DNA from: Niabella agricola | GTDB lineage: Bacteria > Bacteroidota > Bacteroidia > Chitinophagales > Chitinophagaceae | Assembly (NCBI RefSeq): GCF_021538615.1 | Contig: NZ_JAJHIZ010000003.1 | Span: 992,001-1,056,000, forward strand | Reading direction: 5' to 3' | Length of the DNA: 64,000 nt | The notes under the pieces: generated by a model | What the model was told of the DNA's origin: nothing | What the model saw: the letters and a program-made list of their open reading frames with translations, nothing else | Database searches by the model: none | Shown here: positions 33,775 through 42,109 of the stretch, in pieces | How the letters are laid out: each line of letters begins with the position of its first letter | Position numbering within the stretch: position 1 is the stretch's first letter | Translations under genes and position numbers: made by a program

Positions 33775-34905
33775 ATGCGGTCTTTTTTAAAAATAGTCAA
33801 ACGGGTTATGATCTTCCTTTTAAGCTTTTTGCTGCTGCTAAGCCTAAGTATTTATTGCTACATGCAGTTACCTAAATTTGGCAAAGCCCCCTCAGGAGCC
33901 CGCCTGGAGCGCATCCTGAAGTCGCCGCATTATAAAGACGGCAAATTCCAGAACCGCCATTTTACCCCTACCCTTACCGAAGGGTATAGCATGGTGGGCG
34001 TCCTCAGAGAACAGTTGTTTAAAAAATTACCCCGCAGAAGGCCGGTTGACCCTATCCCCTCGATTAAAACCGACCTGCTGCAGCTGCCGGCAGATAGTAA
34101 TGTGCTGGTTTGGTTCGGACACTCTTCCTATTGGATCCAGGTCGACGGGAAGCGGCTGCTCATCGACCCCGTATTTAGTGGCAATGCATCACCCATCCCC
34201 GGTACCAATACGGCGTTCAGGGGAAGCGATGCCTACACCGCCGACGATTTTCCGCCTGTTGATTACCTGTTGATCACTCACGATCATTATGATCATCTCG
34301 ATTACGAAACCATCACCGCCCTGCGCAATAAAGTAAAATTGGTGATTTGTGGATTGGGTGTAGGTGCTCATTTGGAACATTGGGGTTATGATACATCAAG
34401 AATCACGGAAATGGATTGGGATGAAGCCCTGCCGCTCGACAGCGGTTTCCTGCTGCACTCAGCTTGCGCCCGGCATTTTTCCGGAAGAGGGTTCACCCGC
34501 AACAATACATTGTGGCTGTCTTATATTCTTCAAACGCCATCCAAAACCATTTACCTGGGCGGAGACAGCGGCTATGATTCACATTTTTTCGAAATTGGAA
34601 AAAAATTCGATTCCATCGATCTTGCCATTCTTGAAAACGGACAGTACAACAAAGCCTGGCAGGCGATCCATATGCTACCCCCGGAAGTGTTACAGGCAGG
34701 AAGAGACCTGAAAGCCCGGCAGATATTCCCGGTACATTCCTCCAAATTCATGCTGGCACAGCATCCCTGGGATGAGCCGCTGAAAGAGATCACCCGGCTC
34801 AACAAAGAACATCCCCTTCCGCTCATCACACCGGTTATCGGGGAGTTGGTGAATCTCAATCACACTGCTGTTCCTTTTGAACCCTGGTGGGAAAAGATCC
34901 GGTAA
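33775..34905 (+). CDS. MBL-fold metal-dependent hydrolase, NAPE-PLD/UlaG-like
   Basis: A 376 aa membrane-anchored metallo-beta-lactamase fold protein. An N-terminal hydrophobic segment (about residues 11-30) is followed by NVLVWFGHSSYWIQVDGKRL, LLIDPVFSGNASP and the metal site LLITHDHYDHLDYETI (HxHxDH, about residues 167-172). Later ligands lie in SACARHFSGRG, IYLGGDSGYDSHF and IFPVHSSKFMLAQHPW. This arrangement is that of N-acyl-phosphatidylethanolamine phospholipase D and related lactonases. A lipid phosphodiesterase role is plausible but inferred. Confidence 0.87.
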   Translation: MRSFLKIVKRVMIFLLSFLLLLSLSIYCYMQLPKFGKAPSGARLERILKSPHYKDGKFQNRHFTPTLTEGYSMVGVLREQLFKKLPRRRPVDPIPSIKTDLLQLPADSNVLVWFGHSSYWIQVDGKRLLIDPVFSGNASPIPGTNTAFRGSDAYTADDFPPVDYLLITHDHYDHLDYETITALRNKVKLVICGLGVGAHLEHWGYDTSRITEMDWDEALPLDSGFLLHSACARHFSGRGFTRNNTLWLSYILQTPSKTIYLGGDSGYDSHFFEIGKKFDSIDLAILENGQYNKAWQAIHMLPPEVLQAGRDLKARQIFPVHSSKFMLAQHPWDEPLKEITRLNKEHPLPLITPVIGELVNLNHTAVPFEPWWEKIR

Positions 34906-34980
34906 GAGCTTCGCAAAAAAACTTTATCCATTCAGTTGCACTGTAAAAAAAATCCGTCGTGCTGCCCGGTCCGGATGTAT

Positions 34981-34988
34981 TATTTTTG
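34981..34988 (+). promoter_or_regulatory. -7 box (TATTTTTG) upstream of Nudix gene
   Basis: Exact TAnnTTTG box 22 bases before the Nudix ATG at 35011. No -33 element recognised. Confidence 0.45.
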
Positions 34989-35010
34989 ACAGTACCAGAA
35001 GAATATAGGC

Positions 35011-35439
35011 ATGCAAATAAAACAATTATCCACGGCCGGTTTGGTGGTTATCAGCGAAGGAAAATTATTACTGGCCTACAGTAAAAATAAACACGCATGG
35101 TATTTGCCCGGCGGAAAAATAGAGGCCGGCGAAACTCCGGTGCACTCGCTGATACGGGAAATAAAGGAAGAACTGAACCTCGATATTCAACCGGCCGAGC
35201 TTACCTATTACGGCCACATTACAGCACCCGCCTACGGGGAGGCCGCAAATATTCTTATGGAACAGGAATGCTTTCTTTACCAGGTTGCTGCGCCCATAGA
35301 ACCCGGCAGTGAGATCGATGCTGTGGCTTATTTTGATGAACCATCTTACAAACAACAACCGGCCCAGGTACCGGGTGTCCTGCAACTTTTCGAGCGGTTG
35401 AAACAAGACCAGCTTATTGGTTCTGCCGATATTCGTTAA
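35011..35439 (+). CDS. Nudix hydrolase
   Basis: A 142 aa pyrophosphohydrolase acting on nucleoside diphosphates linked to another group. The Nudix box GKIEAGETPVHSLIREIKEEL (given as GKIEAGETPVHSL and REIKEEL, about residues 34-54) is complete, with the metal-binding RExxEE. The strand before it is LLLAYSKNKHAWYLPGG, typical of MutT-like members. The substrate cannot be predicted. The stop at 35439 lies 25 bases before the start of the chitinase gene, on the same strand, so the two may be cotranscribed. Confidence 0.9.
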   Translation: MQIKQLSTAGLVVISEGKLLLAYSKNKHAWYLPGGKIEAGETPVHSLIREIKEELNLDIQPAELTYYGHITAPAYGEAANILMEQECFLYQVAAPIEPGSEIDAVAYFDEPSYKQQPAQVPGVLQLFERLKQDQLIGSADIR

Positions 35440-35464
35440 CTTAGGATCAAACAATTCATCTATT

Positions 35465-36538
35465 TTGAAAAATTGGCTGTTCCTCCTGTTTATGGTTTTG
35501 GCGTCTGCCTCCATCAGCGCCCAGCAAAGCAATTATAAAGTGGTTGCGTATTATTCCGGAGACAGCGCCAGCCTGCTGCAATACGATTTTAAAAATATTA
35601 CACACCTGATCTACGGCTTTGCACATATAGACAGTTTGGGAAAACTGGCCGTATTCCGTGCTAAAGACACCGCCGTTTTAAAAGCCTTTGACGATATCCG
35701 GAAGCAATATCCGCACATCCGAACCCTTATCGCTCTGGGAGGATGGGGCGGTTGCAGGTCGTGCTCCGGCACCTTTAGTCACCCGGATAGCATCGATGCA
35801 TTTGCAGCTTCTGTAAAAACATTTCTCCAGCGTTTCCGTCTTGACGGCATTGATCTCGATTGGGAATACCCTGCCATTCCGGGAGTTCCCGGCCACCCTT
35901 TTGCAGCAAGCGACCGTCCCAATTTTACCCGCCTGCTCCTTCGCCTCCGGCAAAAACTGGGCGCAAAGAAACTGATCACTTTTGCAGCCGGCGGCTTTCA
36001 GCAATACCTGGATCAGTCCGTCGAATGGAAGAAGATCGAAAAAAACGTCGACTTCGTCAACCTGATGACTTATGACCTGGTGCATGGCTATTCTGAGAGG
36101 ACCGGTCACCAGTCTTCCCTTTACACTGCAGCAGCTAACGAAGCGTCGGTTGACCGCTGTGTGCAGTTCTTTAAAAAAATACAGTTCCCATTACAGAAAG
36201 TGGTGGTTGGTGTTCCGTTTTACATCCGGGTCTTTGAAGTAACCAGTAACCATAACAACGGGCTTTTCCAGCCCGGCAGATTCCTCTACATGCGCGGGTA
36301 CCGGCGTAACCTGGATTCCCTGACAGTTGCCAATGGTTTTGTCCGTTATTGGGATGACCGTGCAAAAGCTCCTTATTGGTTCAATGCAGCACGGAATCTT
36401 TTTGTTACCGGCGACGACCAACAATCGTTTCAATATAAACTGGATTATATACGGCAGCAGCAGCTGGGAGGTATTATGTTCTGGGAACTCTATTATGATA
36501 CCTTCCAAAACGGACTGCTGGAATTATTACGTTTCTAA
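35465..36538 (+). CDS. Secreted GH18 chitinase-like glycoside hydrolase
   Basis: A family 18 glycoside hydrolase (357 aa from a TTG start) that cleaves chitin-type beta-1,4-GlcNAc bonds. The catalytic DxxDxDxE motif is DGIDLDWEYP (about residues 127-136), with Glu as the acid. NLMTYDLVHGYS and GGIMFWELYYDT are further GH18 elements that line the cleft. MKNWLFLLFMVLASASISAQ after the TTG at 35465 makes a good signal peptide, so this start is preferred to the ATG at 35417, which would overlap the Nudix gene and bury the signal. Chitin use fits the family Chitinophagaceae. Confidence 0.9.
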   Translation: MKNWLFLLFMVLASASISAQQSNYKVVAYYSGDSASLLQYDFKNITHLIYGFAHIDSLGKLAVFRAKDTAVLKAFDDIRKQYPHIRTLIALGGWGGCRSCSGTFSHPDSIDAFAASVKTFLQRFRLDGIDLDWEYPAIPGVPGHPFAASDRPNFTRLLLRLRQKLGAKKLITFAAGGFQQYLDQSVEWKKIEKNVDFVNLMTYDLVHGYSERTGHQSSLYTAAANEASVDRCVQFFKKIQFPLQKVVVGVPFYIRVFEVTSNHNNGLFQPGRFLYMRGYRRNLDSLTVANGFVRYWDDRAKAPYWFNAARNLFVTGDDQQSFQYKLDYIRQQQLGGIMFWELYYDTFQNGLLELLRF

Positions 36539-36782
36539 TATAGTATCGGTACCGGAATCCTGAACGGCCTAACCGCCCTTCCTCCAAATAGCTGCCTGCT
36601 ATTAAAAGGCGTTTGTACCGGTTCATGCATTAGGCAGGATACCTGCCTGATTGATGCCGTTTAATTTTCATATACCTGCTTTAAACAACACAATTCCTCC
36701 TTAAAAGGCCTTTTACGAATAGCAATTATCATTATCTTTATACAGCCTCCATACTATAAGCCTTAGACCAAATTATTGTATT

Positions 36783-38777
36783 ATGAGCCCCAGACTATTG
36801 TTCCTGTTTGCCTTCCTGATCCTGTCCAGCATCAGCGCCAGTGCGCAAAAAGCCATTTGCGGGTTTGACGGCATCAATCAGCGCTTAAAACAAAATGCGG
36901 AATACCTAAGCGGCATTACGCTAACGGAAAGCAAGATCCGGCAAAAGGTAGCAGAGATTGCTGCAAACCGACAAGCGATGCGGAACATGAATGTACTGGC
37001 CGGCGCGCTTTACGAGATTCCGGTAGTAGTACATGTTATTTATAAAACCGGGGATGGCATTCCAGGATCATCATCCAATCCCACAGACGCGCAAATACAG
37101 GCGGCTATCGACCGCTTGAACGCCAACTTTGCTGCGGCCGCCAATTCGGGGAATATCGGGGCCAGTATACCCATAAGGTTTGCCCTTGCTAAAAGAAGGC
37201 CGGATTGTGGCAGTACCAGCGGTATTGAGCGGATCAACGGCGGTTCCATCAGCGGATATGATGCAAACGGGGTTTCTGCTCCGGGATCGGGTGCATCCGG
37301 GGCCAATGAAACGGCGGTAAAAAACCTTAGCACCTGGTCCGAAAAGTCTTATTATAATATCTGGGTGGTATGGAAGATCAGCTCCAATGTAACGGGATCG
37401 GGCTTTGTGGCCGGCTATGCCAGTTTGCCCTATATTGGTGACGACTACCATATTTTCCCTGCGGAAGGGATGGTGATCCTCGGGCAACAGATGAGCCCGG
37501 GCGCTCCTACACTCACCCATGAAATGGGACATGCATTTGGATTGTATCATACATTTGAAGGAGGCAACGAAGTTTCCTGCCCTGTAAACGGGAGCTGTAG
37601 TGAAGACGGCGATAAAGTGTGTGATACAGATCCCGTGAAGAATCTGTTAAGCATTCCCTGCCCTGCCGCAACAGATATCAACCCCTGCACCAATACCCCA
37701 TACGGAACCGCTCAAAACAATATTATGGGCTACGGTGCCTGCCTGAACCGGTTTACGCAGGGGCAGAGCGACCGGATGATGGCCACGCTTCTAACAGCAA
37801 GAGGTGGCCTTATTAATTCCCTGGCAACAGTGCCGCCGCCGCCAACACCGGTAAAGGCTGCGATACAAATACCGCCCAACATCCGGAACATCAACAACAC
37901 CAACAATATTGGGCCTTGTACCATTACCCTTGGCAATATGTCCTATGCCTCTTACGGATACAACCAGGATGGTTACAATTATTATTCCGACAACAGCTGC
38001 AATATAGGAACCAATCTCTTTGTAGCTTCCAACCAATACCTCAGCGTTACCACACAAACCAATACCCAGGTTTGTAAGGCATGGATCGACGCCAACAATG
38101 ATGGGCAGTTCAGCAATGACGAGCTGGTTCTGAACAGTACGGCTACCAGCCCCAACTATACGCACACTACTGTCATACCAGTCGACCTTCTCTATGGTGC
38201 AGCTAAAAACACGCTACTGCGCATGCGCGTAATGGCAGATGTGGCCTTTAATAATGACTTTACGGCCGGCAGTCAGTTATTCTATGGGCAAACAGAAGAT
38301 TTCTGGGTAAACATCGATCAGGCCCTGCCGGTTGTTTTTGAACGGATTGACGCCCGGATACGGAACCAGCTACTGGAAGTAGAATGGAATACCAGTACAG
38401 AAACCAACAATGACCATTTTATCATTGAAGCCTCTGCCGACGGAACTAACTTTCTTCCCCTGGCCCGGGTGGCAAGTAAGGCCCGGAACGGCAGCTCTGA
38501 TCATTCGCTGCAATACCATATTTCAGTTGAGGGGAATGGTCAACTGGCACTGGCATTTGGATTGATAGCCCTCCTCCTTTCGGTACAGCCCGGCCACAAC
38601 CGCAGGAAATGGCTGTTTGTAGTGAGTGCCGTGCTCCTTTGTCTATTTATCACCTGTAACAAACACGAGATAACTGATACCGAAGCCGGAGATCAGCCGC
38701 GCTTTATCCGGATTGCCCAGGTAGATAAGAACGGAGTTAAGCAATACAGTAAGACGGTGCGCATTGTAGCGGAATAA
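36783..38777 (+). CDS. Secreted M43 zinc metalloprotease with GEVED-type domain and odd membrane C-terminus
   Basis: A 664 aa pappalysin-family protease. A signal peptide (about 1-22) precedes the zinc site HEMGHAFGLYH (about 245-255, HExxHxxGxxH) and the Met-turn NNIMGYGAC. A GEVED-type beta domain follows (about 395-515: CKAWIDANNDGQFSNDELVL, GQTEDFWVNI). The C-terminal fibronectin-like module (VEWNTSTETNNDHFIIEAS) is interrupted by two hydrophobic segments (LALAFGLIALLLSV, KWLFVVSAVLLCLFITC) before its final strands FIRIAQVDKNG. That interruption is unusual and is discussed as a finding. It is probably exported; the anchoring is inferred. Confidence 0.85.
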   Translation: MSPRLLFLFAFLILSSISASAQKAICGFDGINQRLKQNAEYLSGITLTESKIRQKVAEIAANRQAMRNMNVLAGALYEIPVVVHVIYKTGDGIPGSSSNPTDAQIQAAIDRLNANFAAAANSGNIGASIPIRFALAKRRPDCGSTSGIERINGGSISGYDANGVSAPGSGASGANETAVKNLSTWSEKSYYNIWVVWKISSNVTGSGFVAGYASLPYIGDDYHIFPAEGMVILGQQMSPGAPTLTHEMGHAFGLYHTFEGGNEVSCPVNGSCSEDGDKVCDTDPVKNLLSIPCPAATDINPCTNTPYGTAQNNIMGYGACLNRFTQGQSDRMMATLLTARGGLINSLATVPPPPTPVKAAIQIPPNIRNINNTNNIGPCTITLGNMSYASYGYNQDGYNYYSDNSCNIGTNLFVASNQYLSVTTQTNTQVCKAWIDANNDGQFSNDELVLNSTATSPNYTHTTVIPVDLLYGAAKNTLLRMRVMADVAFNNDFTAGSQLFYGQTEDFWVNIDQALPVVFERIDARIRNQLLEVEWNTSTETNNDHFIIEASADGTNFLPLARVASKARNGSSDHSLQYHISVEGNGQLALAFGLIALLLSVQPGHNRRKWLFVVSAVLLCLFITCNKHEITDTEAGDQPRFIRIAQVDKNGVKQYSKTVRIVAE

Positions 38778-38865
38778 GCCTGCGGTCAGCATCCGGTTAT
38801 CAGCACCGGTGACCTTCCCCAATTCAAATCGGGATTTTAAAATAGCGAATGAAAAATATTAAGTG

Positions 38866-39000
38866 TAATAGTGGGATTGTGCAAATTTGAAAATGTGGAA
38901 ATAGAGTCCTTATTCCTGTTCGGTGCTACGTATCCTTATGGAATTCTGGAAGCAGAAATGAGAAGCCAGAACTTTAAACCTCAAATCTGGAATTTTCTCC
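38866..39000. repeat. Dispersed intergenic repeat, copy B
   Basis: Matches copy A at 4914-4981 (ATTCCTGTTCGGTGCTACG, TATCCTTATGGAATTC) and shares the 16-mer AAATTTGAAAATGTGG with 20791-20806. It lies in the gap between the M43 protease and the zinc-ribbon gene and has no coding potential. Confidence 0.6.
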
Positions 39001-39005
39001 TGCTG

Positions 39006-40082
39006 TTATCCCGGCTTTGAAAGAAAGTATAAAGCAATCAGCACCAGAATCCCGATAATAACGGCCGTTGCTATTTTCGATACCGATAAGGGTTTACTAC
39101 CACTGATAGCTCCCGTTTGCCCGTTGATGATGAAATGATAGGTCTTTCCCTTGAACACGTATTGACATAGCCATACCGGCAGGATGATCTGCTTAAATGT
39201 TTCTCCTGTGTACCGCGTTTCTACCCGGAGATCACGATAGGTATCTTCAACCAGCCGGGAAATAGCGTCTTCCTCAATCTTCCGGTCCATAACGGAGCGG
39301 GCCACCCGGTAGGTTTCGGAAAGATCTTTATCATAAGCCCGGGCATTCCACCCCAGCAGGTATTCCTCATCAAACACCACCACATCCTTTAACAGGTAGG
39401 GATATATATCATTAATACGGTCCTGGGGAATGGCTTTATTTCCGCATACCAGTACATCATCAAAAAAGCGTTCGAAAGATCCCGAACGCCAGTTCCAGTC
39501 TGTATGCCGTACCTGCTCCGTTACCTCCTCGCCGTTGGCGTTTCGCCGGCGCACGGTTTCATAATAATAGCGCCCGGAGTATCCGCTCCAATCGTTTTCC
39601 GTACAACAGTCAAAGGTCCAGAAAGGCACATAATGCCCTTCCAGCTTATCCGTTAGTGAAAGTTTTTTCAAATCACTGTCGTTCCAGAATCCTTTGCCGA
39701 TCCAGCTGGCAAAGCGGTCCAGCGCTTCCTGCTTGGAGAGCTTAAAGGGAATGATGCCCGCAGGGCTGATATTGCGTGTAGCGTAGGCCGCCGGGTTTAC
39801 TACATTGTTGCCGCAGCTCCGGCATTCAAAAAATGCTACGTCTCCCTCTTCCGGGGTTTCCTGTCCGCACTTACTACAGCGGTAAACCACTACCCGTACC
39901 GGCGCTATTGGAATGCGTTCCGCGTCTTTAAAAATGCTGATCTTTCGTTCTTCGATCACCTCCGTGCTTTGCTGAATGGCAAAGGCCGTTCCGCAATGGA
40001 GACATTTCAGGGCGCTTTTGGACGCATCATAATTCAGCTCTGATCCGCAATTCGGACAGGGATATTCTTCAAATGCCTGCAT
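39006..40082 (-). CDS. Zinc-ribbon membrane protein paired with SPFH gene
   Basis: A 358 aa protein with zinc-finger ribbons at the N-terminus: CPNCGSELNYDASKSALKCLHCG (as CPNCGSEL and CLHCG, residues 9-33), then CSKCGQETPEEGDVAFFECRSCG (CSKCG and CRSCG, about 69-91). A long middle region (WDCCTENDWSGYSGRYYYE and related stretches) is typical of bacterial proteins labelled TFIIB-type zinc-ribbon or 'primosomal N'-like helicase' by automatic annotation. A C-terminal membrane helix is at about 335-355. It lies 12 bases downstream of the SPFH/SHOCT gene, and the pair probably works together at the membrane. Function unknown. Confidence 0.72.
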   Translation of the reverse strand: MQAFEEYPCPNCGSELNYDASKSALKCLHCGTAFAIQQSTEVIEERKISIFKDAERIPIAPVRVVVYRCSKCGQETPEEGDVAFFECRSCGNNVVNPAAYATRNISPAGIIPFKLSKQEALDRFASWIGKGFWNDSDLKKLSLTDKLEGHYVPFWTFDCCTENDWSGYSGRYYYETVRRRNANGEEVTEQVRHTDWNWRSGSFERFFDDVLVCGNKAIPQDRINDIYPYLLKDVVVFDEEYLLGWNARAYDKDLSETYRVARSVMDRKIEEDAISRLVEDTYRDLRVETRYTGETFKQIILPVWLCQYVFKGKTYHFIINGQTGAISGSKPLSVSKIATAVIIGILVLIALYFLSKPG

Positions 40083-40094
40083 AAAATATGTTCA

Positions 40095-41081
40095 TTACAA
40101 CCGGGCCAGGATTTCTTTTTTCTTTTCTGCAAACTCTTCTTCCGTGATGATGCCCTGGCTTTTCAGTTCGCCCAGTTGTTTTAAAACATCCATCAGATCC
40201 GTTTTGCTTGCTGCCGCAGCAGGTTGTTGCGGCTGACCGGCCTGCGCCATCAGGTTGGTGAGCACCACACCAGCCCCCACACCGCCCATATTACCTGCAG
40301 CGTCATTGTTTGAAAGGTTTTCCAATGCAATGCCGCCCTGCATCTGGTTAAATTCGTTCAGGTTTCCTTTCAGGATATTCAGTTCCGTTTTCTTATCCAG
40401 GATCTTTTCTACTTCTTCCGGCAATGAAATATTTTCGATGAAAAATTTTTCAAGAGAAAGTCCATAGCTATCCAACTCTTTCTGAAATTCCGGTTTTAGC
40501 TGAGCGCCCAGCGCCTGGTAATTGGCAGCCAGTTCCAGCACAGAGATCTTTGCCTTCGCCAGCACTTCAGCAAAATGACTGGAAAGAATGCCCTGCAACA
40601 CTTCTTCCACGCCATCCACGCGTACAAAGGGATTGGTTCCGGCAAACTCGGTAATAAACTTTTTGGCATCGCTGATGCGGATGGCAAAATTACCAAAAGC
40701 CTTCAGGCGCACCTGTCCCAGCTCCGCATCCCTTATCAGCACCGGACCGGATGTACCCCATTTCAGATCGGTAAACTGGCGGGTATTGACAAAATAGATA
40801 TCTACTTTAAACGGCGATTCGAAGCCGTACTTCCAGGATTTTAACGTGGTGGTGATGGGCATATTGCTGGTAGACAGCGTATGCAGGCCCGGCTGATATA
40901 CATCACCGAATTCGCCTTCATTCATTAATACCACCAGCTGACTTTCCCGGACGGTCAGCTTTGCTCCGCTTTTTATATTGTTTCCTTTATCCTGGAATTT
41001 CCAAACCAGGGTGTTACTGGAGGTATCTACCCATTCAATAACTTCAATAAATTCATTCTTAATAAAGTCAAATAATCCCAT
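40095..41081 (-). CDS. SPFH-domain (virion core-like) protein with SHOCT domain
   Basis: A 328 aa protein of the SPFH/YdjI type. An SPFH-like domain (about residues 20-235) opens with GLFDFIKNEFIEVIEWVDTS and has the family's middle AKAKISVLELAANYQALGAQL and the ENISLPEEVEKILDKKTELN tail. A Gly/Gln-rich linker follows (GGVGAGVVLTNLMAQAGQPQ), then a SHOCT helix pair DVLKQLGELKSQGIITEEEFAEKKKEIL (as LKQLGELKSQGIITEEEF). SPFH proteins form oligomeric membrane assemblies. No N-terminal membrane helix is visible, so membrane attachment could come from its zinc-ribbon partner. Confidence 0.85.
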   Translation of the reverse strand: MGLFDFIKNEFIEVIEWVDTSSNTLVWKFQDKGNNIKSGAKLTVRESQLVVLMNEGEFGDVYQPGLHTLSTSNMPITTTLKSWKYGFESPFKVDIYFVNTRQFTDLKWGTSGPVLIRDAELGQVRLKAFGNFAIRISDAKKFITEFAGTNPFVRVDGVEEVLQGILSSHFAEVLAKAKISVLELAANYQALGAQLKPEFQKELDSYGLSLEKFFIENISLPEEVEKILDKKTELNILKGNLNEFNQMQGGIALENLSNNDAAGNMGGVGAGVVLTNLMAQAGQPQQPAAAASKTDLMDVLKQLGELKSQGIITEEEFAEKKKEILARL

Positions 41082-41239
41082 GAGGTTGCTGTTTTATTAA
41101 TTGAAATTAAGGGAAAATAGTGATAGTTGTGCTGCCGCTGTTTTTGGGTGGTGCATAACATTTTTCAGATGAAGCACACGCGCTGTTCCGCGAATAGAAA
41201 CAGATGCATCTGTTTTAAAAAATGTGATGATATCGCAGC

Positions 41240-42079
41240 CTATCGCTTTTGCTTAAACAGCCATTCAGGTATAGCGTCATTGCAAAGAAAAGGAACCGGA
41301 ATGGAGTTGTGATTGAAATGACGGTATGTTGTAAACAAAAGCCGCTGGTTTTTCTTCAGCAGGTTAAACAGCAGCACGCTTCCGGAATAAGGATTTTCAT
41401 CATCTGCTTCACCATGGATCAACCAGATTGGTTTGTGGGCCACTCCCCGGATGTTTGAAAGATCCGGTACACCAGCGATGGAAACCAGGGCTGCAAACAG
41501 ATCCGGCTCCATGCTGAACAGATGCTGCCCGGTTGAAGCGCCCATGGAATACCCTACAATATAGATGCACCGGCGGTCAATTTCTGGATGGTCTTTTATC
41601 AGGTCCTTCACCAGGCTCAGCACCAGGGCTACATCCGCGGAAGGAGCGGCGGCCAGAGCTCCTTTTGATGAGTCGATGGAATAATTGGACGAGCGAACGG
41701 CAAATTGCGGTGCCACCACAAATGCTGGGTATTTTTCCCGGATCTCCTTCCGCAGCCATATACGCGCCAGGGGTTCCAGTTGTTTTTCATTATCGCTACC
41801 GATCCTGCTGGAATTATGCAGTGTAATCACCAGTGGATATTTTTGATGCACCTCAGGGCGCAATGGTTTCAGCAGCCGGTAGGGCAGCCGGGCTTGGTCT
41901 TTAGTATATATTTTCTTTTGATAGCCGGTGTCTGAAAGGTTGTTCAGATGTGCTCGTATACGTACGGCAGCACTGCTGTCGAAAATGACGGTTGAAACAA
42001 TCATTTGCTGACCCGATGCTACTACTGTAATCAGCAGGCACAAAAGGCAGGGAACGGTCCATTTCAAGGCTTGATGCAT
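41240..42079 (-). CDS. Secreted alpha/beta hydrolase (prolyl oligopeptidase/PHB depolymerase type)
   Basis: A 279 aa secreted esterase-type protein. A signal peptide (MHQALKWTVPCLLCLLITVV, cleavage near ASGQ) precedes an alpha/beta hydrolase domain. Key elements are the LVITLHNSS oxyanion-side strand, the nucleophile elbow GYSMGASTGQHLF (GxSxG), the acid in WLIHGEADDENPYSG, and a late His near YRHFNHNSIP. It resembles dienelactone- or feruloyl-esterase-like sequences annotated in Bacteroidota. The substrate is not known. It is upstream of the SPFH gene on the same strand with a 158-base gap. Confidence 0.82.
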   Translation of the reverse strand: MHQALKWTVPCLLCLLITVVASGQQMIVSTVIFDSSAAVRIRAHLNNLSDTGYQKKIYTKDQARLPYRLLKPLRPEVHQKYPLVITLHNSSRIGSDNEKQLEPLARIWLRKEIREKYPAFVVAPQFAVRSSNYSIDSSKGALAAAPSADVALVLSLVKDLIKDHPEIDRRCIYIVGYSMGASTGQHLFSMEPDLFAALVSIAGVPDLSNIRGVAHKPIWLIHGEADDENPYSGSVLLFNLLKKNQRLLFTTYRHFNHNSIPVPFLCNDAIPEWLFKQKR

Positions 42080-42109
42080 TGTCCTGTTTTTTGATAGATG
42101 GTACCTATT

